Shown: positions 20,278-31,918, counted from the stretch's first letter. The stretch is DNA of 64,000 nucleotides from Agarophyton chilense (GCA_030374765.1 JARGXX010000068.1:3224001-3288000), one strand, 5' to 3'. Translations and numbers: made by a program. Notes: a model not told the origin generated them from the sequence alone.

Positions 20278-21172
20278 GCACCAGTGGCATTCGTTGTGAG
20301 ATTCTTACTTTGGTGGAACGAGGGAAAGCGACTTCTACTAATGCCCGAAGCTTTTAGAAGCACGGTCGAGAATCTGGACTACACCCAACTCATGCCTTGA
20401 AGCATGGCAAACGGTGTCACCAAGTTCCTCTGTGGGGCTACTTCGTGAAGGTCTGGCCAAACCAAGAGACAAAAGCATCTCTAGCTAGATGAAAACAAAA
20501 ATTTGGTTGGGCAACATCGAAACGGGACCCAATGCATCACATGATTGGATAAAATTCATTCGAAACACTACAATCATTCAAAATGCTACAGAGCAGTAAT
20601 CGCTGTAATGCCATCATCATTTGTCTGCCCTCATCAGCTAGCTACAGTAGCTCCCTAACTAGAGAGCTCCAGTGTGAAGTGGACACAGCACTGTAGTCAA
20701 TAAGTTTAATTCACATACATATAGTGGCCTTTCCGTCAGTATCCCTTTCTCTATTTTTCTGTCACCTAGTTCACACAGTTCCGAGTTCACCAGATTGCTC
20801 ACGTCCTTCGTGCAGCGTGAAGATCGGGATTCGTATGCATTTGGATACGAAGGGTTCGAAGTCGTACGGTATACCGTCTGTTATCCAGTTGCCCTTGGTA
20901 GGTTAGCAGCCCATCATCACCGTCACTACAACTACAATTTTTCAGAGAAGTCCCTTCAAGGCTTATTGCCCGCCCTTTGAATTTTGGAGCTGGCTTCATA
21001 CTTAGTTCTGTGAAACTCTGTCAGTCGATGATTACGCTTTTTGCTTGCTCTTCTTGTAGACGCAGCTCGTTTTGCAAAACCTCATCGACAAATCGCCTCT
21101 TTTCAGCTGTCCGGCGATGATCTCATTGCTCCTTGCTTTTTAAGAAGTGACATGTAGAGTAGTTTCTTCCAC
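20278..21172. other. Divergent promoter region between SEL1L/HRD3-like and ALG8 genes
   Basis: About 900 bp separating the two ER genes, likely holding both promoters. No gene is supported. I could not identify a reliable stress element by eye. Confidence 0.45.
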
Positions 21173-22657
21173 ATGAAGACCAACGATGTCTTCTACCGAG
21201 TAATCCACACAGCGGTGATTTCGATATCACTTAAACTTCTTTTACTTCCGACTAACTATAGTACGGACCTGCATGTACATCGCAATTGGAAAGCAATAAC
21301 GTACAACTTACCTCTATCTCAATGGTATACGGACAATACATCACAATGGACACTGGACTACCCCCCGCTATTTGCATTCTTCGAATACATCCTAGCTCAA
21401 GCTCTACATCTCGTTGATGCATCTGTGACTAACCTGACCGAAGAGGATAAAGTATCCGACCTCTCTGTTATCCTTCTCAAAGCTTCCGTGTTGGTTGGGG
21501 AGATTGCTCTCATATTTGCTGTTTCCCATTTACTTTCAACTCTTGTCTCATGCGAGAAACTCTCCAAGTCTCAAATATCTTCAGCTGCATCTCTTCTGCT
21601 GTTTGTGCCAGGTCTTACTCTTGTTGATAATATTCACTTTCAATACAACGCTTTACCTATATCCCTTCTTCTGTTGACGCTATCCTACTTATTCCGTGGG
21701 AGACCGCACCTGGCTTGTGTTGCTTTCTGTGTGGGATTGAATCTGAAGCAAACCCTTCTTCCCCTAGTACCGACGATATCAGTGTACTTTTTGGCCACAC
21801 TTCCACGTCGTTTGTCTTCTGCGATTCGAACGCTTTTCTCTCTTTTCTTCGTCACGATGGTAACGCTGTTTGTACCTTGGGTTCCGTTATATTTCGTTGG
21901 TGGGGCATCTTATACCAAGGCTGCAATCTCCCGTCTATTCCCGTTCGGTCGAGGTCTTCTACATGCAAATTGGGCACCGAACTTTTGGGCGTTATACGCA
22001 GTTGCGGATCGCATACTGTTACAAATCCTCCCTGTGCCAAATGCGCCCACAACAACATCAGGAAAAATCGGTGAGAACGCCCCATTCGTGCATCTGCCAA
22101 ACCCAACTCCATTTATTTGCACTGCTTTGGTAGTCATATCAATAACGCTGGTGTTACGTCGCTTATACGAAAATCCAAGCGTTGATAATCTTATCTTATC
22201 GACTTCGGTCAACCTTCACTCATCTTTTCTATTCGGCTGGCATGTGCACGAAAAAGCCGCTCTGCTAACGCTCTACCCCTTAATTCTAGGATCACTAGTC
22301 AGCAAGGAAATGCACGGCCTGTTTTTACTGTTCTCGTTAGCCTCGCAATTTGCGATGTTTGAGCTTGTGAGACGACCTGCAGAAGAGATTTTCGTTGTCC
22401 TCCATTTCGTGGCATATCACATGCTAGTCGTTTCTCAATTATCTCTGAGTGGTTTGAAGGGGCTTATGTTGACTGCGTATGCGATTGGGTTGCTCACCAT
22501 CGAGGCTTACGCAGGGGTATTTGGTGTCCACCACATGATCTTTTCCGACCGTTTGCAATTTTTGCCTATTTTGCTTGTCTCCGTTTACTCTGCTGCAGGT
22601 ATAGTGGTATCGTTTCTTGACTTGTTGCACCGGACATTGCACTGGTCACTGGCTTGA
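21173..22657 (+). CDS. ALG8: ALG8: dolichyl-P-Glc alpha-1,3-glucosyltransferase
   Basis: A 494-residue polytopic membrane enzyme of the GT57 family. It carries ALG8-type landmarks: STDLHVHRNWKAITYNLPLS near residues 28-47, WTLDYPPLFAFFEYILAQ, LTLVDNIHFQYNALP, and FLFGWHVHEKAALLTLYP near the C-terminal third. 'YPPLFAFFEY' and HRNW favour ALG8 over ALG6. ALG8 adds the second glucose to the Glc1Man9GlcNAc2-PP-dolichol precursor from Dol-P-Glc in the ER lumen, completing the donor for N-glycosylation and later calnexin-cycle reading. Length is near the family norm and the frame is intact with no intron. Confidence 0.92.
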   Translation: MKTNDVFYRVIHTAVISISLKLLLLPTNYSTDLHVHRNWKAITYNLPLSQWYTDNTSQWTLDYPPLFAFFEYILAQALHLVDASVTNLTEEDKVSDLSVILLKASVLVGEIALIFAVSHLLSTLVSCEKLSKSQISSAASLLLFVPGLTLVDNIHFQYNALPISLLLLTLSYLFRGRPHLACVAFCVGLNLKQTLLPLVPTISVYFLATLPRRLSSAIRTLFSLFFVTMVTLFVPWVPLYFVGGASYTKAAISRLFPFGRGLLHANWAPNFWALYAVADRILLQILPVPNAPTTTSGKIGENAPFVHLPNPTPFICTALVVISITLVLRRLYENPSVDNLILSTSVNLHSSFLFGWHVHEKAALLTLYPLILGSLVSKEMHGLFLLFSLASQFAMFELVRRPAEEIFVVLHFVAYHMLVVSQLSLSGLKGLMLTAYAIGLLTIEAYAGVFGVHHMIFSDRLQFLPILLVSVYSAAGIVVSFLDLLHRTLHWSLA

Positions 22658-23936
22658 ACAGTCGATCGCTGACCACTTTTGAAATCTTCCAAACGGAATG
22701 CAAATGCAGCTTTACAAAGAGAATACATTAGGAAATTGATGAGAGGTTTCGAAGGGCAATCAATCCAGAACAGAAAGATTGCGGCTTAAAACGTGCTCCT
22801 GAGGTTTTGTCGAGGGCCTGACGATTGTCGATGCTGTATATATGGCCGCTAGAAAGCATGGTTAATTATTACTATTAACAGCTTGTGAAAAGTCAACGCA
22901 GCCGATGGCCAGAAGGAAACGCGGACGAACGAGTAGAGCGAAAATCGTTGAGGAAGATGTCGAGTTTATCATTTCGGTAAAACGCCTCTTGGTTTCCTTT
23001 GGGAGTAGGGCCTCAAAAACAATAACCACAAATAAATTACTTTTCTTCCTCCTTGACTGCAATGATACGTGTTTTGGGATTGCACATATAGAAAAGCAAG
23101 GCGCGGATATATCAAGATATGATGGTAGGATCAAATTTTGATCATACCATCACACCTTCGTGAATTTAAAATGGCTCACAGAGGTTTTCGGGGAGCTATC
23201 AGGGAGCTTTCTTACAAGAGACCCACGAAATGTGCAAATAAACCAAACCCCTTCTAAGTTTTCCACCAAACTTTCTTCCGGCCTCCCCAATCGGCAGACT
23301 GCAATAAAGGTAAAACTCCTGATATTCTCGCGTGTGGCGTATGGAGTCCGATAATCTTGAGAACTCGCTGAGTGTTTGGAGTGGAAAGAAATAATGTCCT
23401 TCAGTGCACAATCGTTGCCACATGAAACGGTTGGATTCTTAAACTCTGGAATCTTGTTGCAGAGTGAGCGGCGGGTTCTCGCGTTGCTTCTGATGGTGGT
23501 GTAGGGATTGGGAAGATGACAATTGAGCTAAAGAGAGATACCCCGGCCAGGGCATTGAAGGAGCGGAGGCGACTATAATTGTAGTGGGTTCCCACAGAGA
23601 AGGAGACCGTCTCAGGTTTGAGAACCAATCTGCCGGAAACTGGTTGAGTACACAGCCATGTCGATAGGATGGCGATCGCTAAAATCACTTTGTGCCTATT
23701 TCCCTCAGGCAGAGGTCCCCAAGTACAGATTTTGAAAATTGGCTTAAATTTCTCGACATATTTTGGTGTCTCGAGGTAAAAATGGGAGCACGTGAATGCG
23801 AGCCCAGAAAGAGCGTCATCCTCCAAAGGGGAGTGCGAGGTGACGAGCTGACAGTTGAGGTTCACGCGAGCAAATGTGTTGGTTACAAGTTTCTCAAACG
23901 CAACCTCGAGTATGAAGCAAAATGCGAATAAGAACT
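22658..23936. other. Convergent intergenic region, doubtful ORFs only
   Basis: Between ALG8 (+) and PP2C (-). A 185-codon minus-strand ORF (23401-23958) overlaps the PP2C 3' end by 22 bp, and a 78-codon plus-strand ORF lies at 22905-23141 (starts MARRKRGRTSRAK). Neither matches anything I recognise and both may be chance frames. Confidence 0.4.
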
Positions 23937-24983
23937 CTACCAGGATTGCCTTGGCCAACGGAGGCGCACGACAATGGCCGATATATCATCAATCGTTTCG
24001 CCGCCGTTGGCAAACCACTGAGCAGCGGCACGTCTGACAAGTGCTTCCGAGATGCGTTGAGCGCTCTTTTCTCCGTGAGCAGCAATGAACTGCACCACGT
24101 CTTGATTAGACATGACGTTCCATATGCCGTCGGTGGCAACAATGATGAATTGATCCTGCTCTGTGAGTTTGTACGAAGTTATCTCAGGTTCGCTTGAGAC
24201 TATGCCAGAGAGAATAGTGTCTCCGATTACGCGAGACACAGACAAACCAGGAAGGCGCTTGTCTTTGAGCCAGATGCGAGCTGGTCCAGTGTCAAGATTG
24301 GCGGGGGTCCATCGCTCAACACGACCGCCTGCGCTCTCAATACGCTTCCGCTCCCGGGGCACTTCCGGGATGTGGTCCTCAGTGAGGGAGATGGGAACAA
24401 TAATGCCATTTCGCACAGTTGCTACAACAACCCTGGAATCACCAAGATTGGCACATGTGATGGAGCCTTTGTGCACGATAGCGGCGGCTAGAGTAGTGCC
24501 AGTCATAAACGACTCCAATGCGCTTGCTTTGACAGAAGCGGCGGTTTGCCTACAGGAATATTGCAGCGCCTTTGAGATAGAAGTAGACTTGTGCGACAAG
24601 GCAGCTTGGAACTGACGGGTAAAATGCTGAGCGACAAAGGCGGACATACGATGGCCGTTCTTGCCATGTGCGTCGAAGACGGCAAAGAGCGATACGGATT
24701 GATGCGGATCCGGTAGCGGCAGGATGACGGCGAGCGAATCCTGGTTGAGAGGAGAAGAAGCCAAGAGCTGCCAGCCTGTGCGCGACCTGAAGCCGACCTC
24801 TAGTCGGATGGAGGCTTCTTGGCGACGGATGCAAACGAGACGACGCTTGGAGGCCGAGAGATCCTCGTTGGGGAGGGCAGCATTGTGAGAGCGCGCCCGG
24901 CGGGAGCGCTTTGGGGCGGAGGGAGTGGAATGAGAAGGAATGAGACGTGAGGGGAGGTAGACGCGGAGATCGAAGCACGACAT
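23937..24983 (-). CDS. PP2C-family (PPM) protein serine/threonine phosphatase
   Basis: A 348-residue protein with the PPM motifs in order: NQDSL (80-84), FAVFDAHGKNGH (100-111, DGHG variant with metal-binding Asp104), the CANLGDSRVV strand, LTEDHIPEVPRERKRIESAGG, LSVSRVIGD, a central ATDGIWNVM Asp, and a C-terminal DDISAIVVRL in place of the common DNxT-xIVV. Metal-site acids appear present, so activity is expected. The N-terminal ~60 residues are basic and low-complexity. These Mg/Mn-dependent phosphatases often counteract stress or MAP kinases; the target is unknown. Its start codon lies close to a GC-rich upstream region. Confidence 0.9.
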   Translation of the reverse strand: MSCFDLRVYLPSRLIPSHSTPSAPKRSRRARSHNAALPNEDLSASKRRLVCIRRQEASIRLEVGFRSRTGWQLLASSPLNQDSLAVILPLPDPHQSVSLFAVFDAHGKNGHRMSAFVAQHFTRQFQAALSHKSTSISKALQYSCRQTAASVKASALESFMTGTTLAAAIVHKGSITCANLGDSRVVVATVRNGIIVPISLTEDHIPEVPRERKRIESAGGRVERWTPANLDTGPARIWLKDKRLPGLSVSRVIGDTILSGIVSSEPEITSYKLTEQDQFIIVATDGIWNVMSNQDVVQFIAAHGEKSAQRISEALVRRAAAQWFANGGETIDDISAIVVRLRWPRQSW

Positions 24984-27900
24984 TGCGCGACGCGACGTAA
25001 ACCAAAGAGGCGGTCGGCGACGCGCGCGGAAGATATGGAGTGTATATCAGATGGATGAGGCAACGCGGAGGAGGAGATGTTCGCGCGTCGAACAGGCGTG
25101 AAAGGGAGGGAAAAATGGGGGCAGGCGAAACGTTGGCAGATTGCACGAGACGGGCGACGTGCGCACGAGGATTGGTGGCACTCACAGCACGTCGAGTCGC
25201 ACACATCGCCCGCGGCGCGCCAGTGCTTTCGACGCAGCTGAGGCGGACACGTTTTCAGAGCGCGTCGCGTTGCTGAGCCGCAACTACTGACGCGCGCGTC
25301 GCACGTGAGCGCGCCACCGGCGTGCGCGCCGCATCCGCCGCGCGCGCGCTCTGCATTGCGCGTCTGCGCGAGGGCGTTGCGTCATCATTGCCGCTGTGTG
25401 CGCGCCGTTCCACCGCTGTATCGCCATCCAGTCGAGGGGGTCTCTTTCCTGGCGCCGCCGTCTTGCGTGCTTCACAATAGGCCGGAGACAAAGACGGAGA
25501 CGGAGATGGAGACGGAGCAACTCGCGCCGTCTCCAAGTGCAAGCGACGTCATGCCCGACGAAAGGGGCATGCAACCCGTCTAAAGCGGCTGCGGCGCCAC
25601 ACGTGCTTGCGTTGATGGTGTTCCCATGAACTACTGTCTAGCATTTTGAAGCCCATCGCGAGCTGCAAAGTTGCGTGTTGTTGCTCTTGCGCGTAAGAAG
25701 CCACGTCTCGGGATCATGTTGCATGCGACAAACTCGTCTTGATGCTTGTTTTCGAATATGTGTCAGATCTTCTGCCTGTTTTCACTCGTTGTGTCCTTCG
25801 GCACTCGCCTGACAGCTCTGAAAACGATAGGATGCGACGCACTCATGATCATAGTCATTAGCCTCCATCTACGCTTCTTTCCGCAGCGCTGGTATCTGGA
25901 GGACGCACCACCTGGGACGACGACGAGTGTAACTTGGTCAAACAGCCGATCACAAGCGTCAGCCGCAACACTCACGTGATCCTCTCGATGATACAAACGG
26001 ATCACGAGTGTAATCTTCTATTCCACGTTTGTAGTGCGTCCAAGGCAGTTTTTCTATCAAGGTTAACTCTCGTCCTTTTTGGACAGGTTTGCCCTTTTTA
26101 AGCTCGAGATGAAGTTCCAGCGGAAATTTGTCTTTGGTTCTGAATGCCCTTGTTCCCTCGTTTCCAACCTGTTCTACCTGCCCTATCACTTTGGCGTTTG
26201 CCATAGTTTCCCGTGCTGTTCTATATTGTATGCAACATACTTGAGTTTGCCTACACATTGTCCAACGGGCATGGCCCTCTAGCATCCCGAGCCATTGGTG
26301 GGCAAGCATTTGTTGTTGATTGGTCAAGAGCAGCATATTGTACTCTGCAAATCATAGCAGCAAGGAGAAACAAGGGAAACAAGAAGTTTCTTCCCTGAAC
26401 CGCGGCTATCTGGTCAGTGCCAACAATATGCGGGCTACTCAAACAACCATGAGAGCGATTCACAGAAGTTAAATTGGGCAAAACATCAAAAATGCATGGA
26501 TCAGGGTCATGTTGTGGTCAAGCGAGCGTTTCAAGCTGCAGTTGTGATGAGACAGTGGGGCAGAACTGAATCAACAGCGGTTGATTGCAGTCCTGAGAGG
26601 CGTCCACAGGAAGGGACAGCTTTCATACCGGTGGTGCGATTATTCATATTGGACCTTCAACGGCACATAAATGCAGAGATCAGTGCGGTTGCGGTTTTGG
26701 TGGTTGGAGGCGCATGTTTCAAAGTTTGTGGGCGCTATAAAAGTGGTGACAACGTGTTAGGTGGCAAACGTTGGGAGATACAGAGAGAAGTAGTATGACT
26801 TACATTGATAGTAAGGACAACAGCTTCGCGCTGTGACGTTGAAGTGAGGACGAAAAAGTTACAGTACGCACGGTTGTGGGCGACAAAAAGTCATGTGTGA
26901 ACGAGAAGGGCGGCTGGATTAAATGGGAAGAGCGGTGTAATGCGAAACAAGCGAAAGTACGTGCTGGCACAGAGAAAACGCGGGCCATGCGTGGCAGTGC
27001 GTTTGCGGCAAGGATGAATTTTTGGTAAACTGGAACCGAATGGCTTGTTTAGTGTAGCGAAAATTTTTGGTGAGGATGCGGTCAGTGGAGATGGTACGGT
27101 GCAGTAGTGAACAGTAAGTGAATGGTATGAAGTGCTTTCTGAGAAAGTTATTCAATTCAATGGAAGGATGTACCATGCGTAATGAAGAAGCAATGCACCA
27201 ACGCATGGCTGTAATGCTGGGTTTGCATGAGGGTGAAACGGAATTGCAGAGGCTAGCTACCTTGATAGTTGCATGCATGTATGTAACTTAACTTGTGGTT
27301 GAGGGCAGTTGGACAGAAGCAAGAAAGGCGGGATAGGCGCAATGGCGTGACAACAAAAGCTTTTAGAGTTTGCACAACCTGAACGGCCGAATGGCTCACG
27401 AGAGACAGCGGGTAAGATACGAGCAGGCGGAGATTTGTGTGAGGAGCGGATGATGCAACGGCGAGTATCCTCGACGGTGGACGGTCGTTGGACAAGAGCT
27501 GGCGGATGAGTATCGAATACGAGGTGTGCAACGAAGGGCACATATGTACAGAAGAGCTCCATCGAAGACGACGGCGCCACGTCAGAGGAGGCAAGACGCA
27601 CGGCGAGAGGCAGGTTATTTTGAGCATTTTACGCATCTGGCAGCGTGTGCAAGCGTTGCACGCCGCGCGTAAAACGTTTTTTGAAATATACGAGCGCGCG
27701 ATGCCTGCGTCGCCGCCACTTGTTTGGCCGAGCAGTGGAAAGAGCGCAGCGCCAAGCACGCCGCTGCAACGCACCAACGCAAGTCGAAACGAAGGCGTGA
27801 GCGCAAGCTTGAATGAAAAGCAACACGAGGCGCAGCGTCGAAGCGAAAAGTCAAAGCAAAGCCACCACGCCAGTGCGTTGGCTGCCTACACTTGCATGCG

Positions 27901-28920
27901 CAGCCAGCCAGATACGAGACACGCGCCGCGCACGTGAGGCAGTTTGGTGGCTGCGTGCCAACGCCATTGGTCCGTGCCACCATGCGCCGCACTTTGCTCC
28001 CTCACGCCACACACGTGCCATTGGTCCTCATATTTAGCCGCCTGTGTAAACGCTTCTTGTCGCGCGTCGCGCACGCGCTGTCCCACCATTACCCCCCAAA
28101 CTAGTTGACATGCGCGCTGCTGAGAAGCGCGGGCGCTCGACGCCAACGACGCCACCGCCGCCGCCGCCGCCGCCGCTTCCGCCGCTTCCGTATATTACCC
28201 CCCCCCCCCGCTATTCACCGCTTCCGGTGAGTTGCGCCGCGCATCTTTGTGCGCTACACTCCGCCTGCCTGCGCTTCTTTCGCTCCTTCTTGCCACCAGC
28301 CACAGCCCCCAACCAGCACCCACGCCGCACGTACTACCAAATCCCTCCATCCTTCCCTTCGTCACTCTTTTACATCTAACTGCTTCGTTCCTCCCCAGTA
28401 CACATCCGCCGCCTCATAACCCCAACCCCAGTCCGCCTGCGCATTTCGTAGCTCCCTTTGTATTTCTTACGAACGGTGGCCTTGCCACGCGCTACATTCT
28501 CGCTCTCTCACGTGTCTTCATTCGATCCCCCCCCCCCTCTTGATTCGCGCACCGCCTCTAAGCTATTGCTCTCGCGACTTGTTCGCTCATTCCGCCCCAA
28601 CATCACACCCCACCATTTGTCTCACACTGCCCAATTTGAGTCACCGCCACCCTTGCGCTCGCACTTGCACTTCCGTCTCCCGACCAGCAAACATCCTCCT
28701 CCACCCCCAACAGCCGTCCCTCTAATTTGTTTCTCGCCACTGCCGCTCTCGTATTTCTCATTCCGTGCGTACGCCTTGCTGGCCAATTTTACCTCGTACC
28801 ATCCCGCTGGGTGCTTTGCTCCTTCCACCAGCCTCCCGCGTTTGAAGCCCCACCCCACCATTTTTCCCGCTCCCCTCCCTCCTTCTTCCCTCTCCTTTTC
28901 CCCTTTCCCCGCGCCCTCTC
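24984..28920. other. Long divergent intergenic region, no gene recognised
   Basis: About 3.9 kb between PP2C and the PH-kinase gene. The outer parts are GC-rich (24.9-25.6 kb and 27.5-28.9 kb) with many overlapping Arg/Ala/Pro-rich chance ORFs; the middle is more AT-balanced. GGAGAC-type repeats occur near 25490-25520 and C-homopolymers near 28198-28209 and 28527-28538. The last ~350 bp before the kinase start are very pyrimidine-rich, like the region upstream of ERD2. No conserved protein or RNA gene is evident. Confidence 0.45.
28147..28192 (+). repeat. CCG trinucleotide microsatellite
   Basis: An uninterrupted run of GCC/CCG units followed by imperfect CTTCCG units, in the leader region upstream of the PH-kinase gene. 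Confidence 0.8.
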
Positions 28921-30822
28921 ATGGATTCCCCTTCTTTTTCGTACGACCGTCGCTACAGTGGCACTACTGAGGGCCTTGGCTCTGATCGCCCCATTCAAGA
29001 GGAACGCTTCTCAAGCTATCATGAATCGCTCCCATTCTCTTCTACATCCTTCAATCCATCTTCCTCCGCCGTAACCAAGGTACTTCCCAAGTCTCCAGTT
29101 GCCGTGCTCTCCGGCCCAATCCGCTCCTTTGCCGGCTGGGCCCTTGTCAAGTCTGGTAAACTGTCGCGCTCTTCTCGTCGCTGGGTTCTCCTACACTCTT
29201 GTGTACTGTCTGTATCGTCCTCTCAGGTCGCTCGCCATTCTTCTTCAGCTCAGCTTTCCATTAAACTCGTCGATGCCAGTGCAACGCTAGTGCCATCGCG
29301 AATGGAATGTCAGGTTCGCACAAAGACCCATCGCCTCAGTTTTCTGTTTGGTTCCGAGAGCGACATGCGCTGCTTCAAGGCTGCTTTCGAATATGCCAAC
29401 AGATCCATCGACCGCTTCTACAAGCTACTTCCTCACAAACAGCTTGGTACGGGCCGTGCCTCTGAAGTCATTTTCGCGTTCGACACCTGCACCGGTGAAC
29501 ATGCAGCCGTCAAAGTCATCAACAAAGAAAACGCTCGTCTCACGGACCGCGAATTTGCAGAGCGCGAGATCATGATGCGCATGTCGGTCCGTCACCCGTG
29601 CATAGTGCAAACTCTTGATATTTTCGAATCGCCACTTGACCTCTTTGTCGTCATGGAGCTCATGCCTGGAGGCACGGTCGACAGACGGATGAATCAGTTC
29701 AACATGTCCATCTCGGAGCCAAATGCCTGTATTCTTATGCATCGCCTCTTCACTGCCCTGGCGTTTCTACACTCCCGAGATATTGTACATAGAAATGTTA
29801 AGCCTGCAAATCTGTTCCTGGACCTTACGAATGAGTATGAGTGGGCGCATACCGCAAAGCTCTCCGATTTCGGCTTGGCATGCTTTTTGGACGATCCAGA
29901 CTCTGGCATGCAGGTTGTTGGCACTCCAGAGTTTCTCGCGCCTGAGGCCTCTCTTATGGCGTTCACCGCAGACGGAGAACGTCGAGTTGTCTTTGGCACT
30001 GAAGTGGACATGTGGGCTGCCGGTGTGACCCTGTACAACCTACTTGTACGGGAGCTTCCTTTTGAGGGCGAATATCCCCCAGATGTCTTTAAGAAAGCTC
30101 GCAGTGGAACCGTTCAGTTTCCGATGAACGCATCCGATATCATATCACCTCAAGCCATTTCCCTTATAAGAGCCCTGTTAAACGTTGATCGGCGGAAGCG
30201 CCCAACTGCAACAACTGTGCTCATGCACCCGTGGTTTGAAATGCATCTCAGTGATGAGAGTGCCCTGGGCAGACGCCTTTCTTCTGTGTTGAAGAAGGAG
30301 ATGTACGGCAGCGATCTCATATCCAAATTCCGAAGTGTTTCTCAGGCATTCATTTTTTGCCGTCGACTAGTTAGATGCACTCCGGGTACTTCAGTATCAC
30401 GAGCGCCGAGGAGCACAATGCGGTTCGAATTCAACGTGTCATCAGTCAGTATTGCCCCAGAGCGCCCTCGACTACCCAATTTACATTCAGAAGAGAGGCC
30501 AGGTGGAACACTGAATCTTGACAAAACTGGTACTGTGATATCCAGACTAAGCTCTGCGTCGACTGTGAAAACGGGTAGTAGCAGCGTTGAAACTGACTCT
30601 GCTTCATCCCGAACTGCGCCCCGGAAAGATAAAGCACGCTTCAAAGCGACTGGGAACGCAAACGAACATGTATTCCCAGAGGAAGATCGCGACCCAGTCA
30701 GTTTTGAATTTCGAAGCGTGATTGGGATGCACCGCCTTATGAAGGATACTGCAGATATGGCAGAGCGAGAAAGAGCGGAGGGTTTCTCAAATTCGTGGTT
30801 TTGGAGTAACAGGAAGAGATGA
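28921..30822 (+). CDS. PH-domain protein kinase with HRN catalytic loop (possible pseudokinase)
   Basis: A 633-residue protein. A PH-like domain lies at ~70-160 (GWALVKSGKLSRSSRRWVLL as first strands, FKAAFEYA as the C-terminal helix). A CAMK/AGC-like kinase domain follows (~169-435). It has a glycine loop LGTGRASEV (175-183), AAVKVI with K198, VHRNVKPANLFL (289-300), DFG (316-318) and GTPEFLAPE (334-342). The catalytic aspartate of HRD is Asn292 (codon AAT at 29794-29796); the other catalytic residues are present. Activity is therefore doubtful, although ATP and Mg binding could persist. The tail (~440-633) is Ser/Thr-rich and disordered. The PH domain suggests phosphoinositide-dependent membrane recruitment. 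The domain calls are firm; the function is not known. Confidence 0.82.
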   Translation: MDSPSFSYDRRYSGTTEGLGSDRPIQEERFSSYHESLPFSSTSFNPSSSAVTKVLPKSPVAVLSGPIRSFAGWALVKSGKLSRSSRRWVLLHSCVLSVSSSQVARHSSSAQLSIKLVDASATLVPSRMECQVRTKTHRLSFLFGSESDMRCFKAAFEYANRSIDRFYKLLPHKQLGTGRASEVIFAFDTCTGEHAAVKVINKENARLTDREFAEREIMMRMSVRHPCIVQTLDIFESPLDLFVVMELMPGGTVDRRMNQFNMSISEPNACILMHRLFTALAFLHSRDIVHRNVKPANLFLDLTNEYEWAHTAKLSDFGLACFLDDPDSGMQVVGTPEFLAPEASLMAFTADGERRVVFGTEVDMWAAGVTLYNLLVRELPFEGEYPPDVFKKARSGTVQFPMNASDIISPQAISLIRALLNVDRRKRPTATTVLMHPWFEMHLSDESALGRRLSSVLKKEMYGSDLISKFRSVSQAFIFCRRLVRCTPGTSVSRAPRSTMRFEFNVSSVSIAPERPRLPNLHSEERPGGTLNLDKTGTVISRLSSASTVKTGSSSVETDSASSRTAPRKDKARFKATGNANEHVFPEEDRDPVSFEFRSVIGMHRLMKDTADMAERERAEGFSNSWFWSNRKR

Positions 30823-31180
30823 TCAACATGAACCTTTTCGTGTCCCTTGAAAAAGAACAGTACCTCTATTTATGTTCAATGTCTAATGAAGCTCCTTTTT
30901 TCTTACACTCATTCACTGGCGTAATATATGAGAGAAAAGACTTTGGCTTGCGCAAGTTGGTTCAGGATAATGCTGTAGCATTAGCTTCGAAGTGTTTATT
31001 AAAGCAATCGTTGGCACATACAGGAGTTGGATTGTACTCCCTCGTTCGTGCGGAAATTTGGCCGAAAACTCTCATGGGGACTTTCTGGGACTGTACAGAT
31101 CCGCCAACAATTTTGTCCATAGGGCAGCACGTGTTCCTTTGCTGATGTAAACCTTTCTGTTGCGAAGTTGGAGCATCTCT
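30823..31180. other. 3' flank of the PH-kinase gene
   Basis: AT-richer than the gene. A plus-strand ORF (30819-31145) overlaps the kinase stop and shows no recognisable content. It marks the edge of the gene island. Confidence 0.45.
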
Positions 31181-31548
31181 AGTGTCTATACGACCGCTGG
31201 CCTCATGTGAGGCCAAACTGTAAATTTCTGTGCTAATGTTTCGTAATTTTGACCGGATTTTTTTCATGTTTTGACCTCGAAGCAGTAAAGTCTTTATATC
31301 ACCTTTTTATAAAAATCTCCGCTTCATGGAATTTCTTTCACGCGTAAGAAAAAATCTAAAAGAACCAAGTAATATAGAATTTATATTTAAATGACGAGCA
31401 GGCTAATTACTATGTTAGCATATAAGGCTTTTTTGTATGCAAAAACAGTGATTGCACTCTAAGAAATCGTTCTGGAGCTGTGTATGAAATAGAACTAACC
31501 TTTAAAAACCAATCATTTTCGAACAATTGCCCCGGTCGTATAGACACT
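31181..31548 (+). mobile_element. MITE-like unit 1 (368 bp) with 15-bp terminal inverted repeats
   Basis: Begins AGTGTCTATACGACC and ends with its exact reverse complement. An internal near-palindrome GGCCTCATGTGAGGCC lies just inside the left end. The body is AT-rich and non-coding. It is directly abutted by unit 2 with no spacer. Confidence 0.65.
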
Positions 31549-31918
31549 AGTGTCTATACGACCGCTGGCCTCATATGAGGCCAAACTATAAAGTTAGGTG
31601 CTGATTTTTAGTTATTTTGACCAGATTTTTTCCTGTTTTGACCTCCAAACGGTAAAGACTTGGTATGAACTACTCAAAGGAATATGCGCTTCACGAAAAT
31701 GCTTCCATATGAAAGAATGAAATTTAAGGAATAAAACAGTATGGAATATATGTTAGCTGATAAACAACCTCATTTCTACCTTAAAATATAAAACAGGTAT
31801 TTGTAGATGATATAACGGCGGTTGTACTATAAAAAATTGTTTCGGAGCTGTGAATGAAACAAAACTGCTACTCAAAAAATTACCAATTTCTAACTGACCC
31901 TCCAGTCGTATAGACACT
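31549..31918 (+). mobile_element. MITE-like unit 2 (370 bp), head-to-tail with unit 1
   Basis: Same left end (AGTGTCTATACGACC, then GGCCTCATATGAGGCC, here a perfect palindrome). Its right end is GTCGTATAGACACT. Body similarity to unit 1 runs along the length (for example GAGCTGTG-x-ATGAAA near the right end). Unit junctions form perfect palindromes at 31534-31563 and 31905-31932. Confidence 0.65.

Noticed and set aside
23401-23958. 185-codon ORF overlapping the PP2C 3' end
   Set aside because: No recognisable domain and it overlaps a real coding end; kept only as a doubtful remark in the intergenic entry.
24550-25629. ORFs up to 218 codons antisense to and upstream of PP2C
   Set aside because: Low-complexity Arg/Ser/Pro frames in a GC-rich segment, overlapping the PP2C coding frame or its leader.
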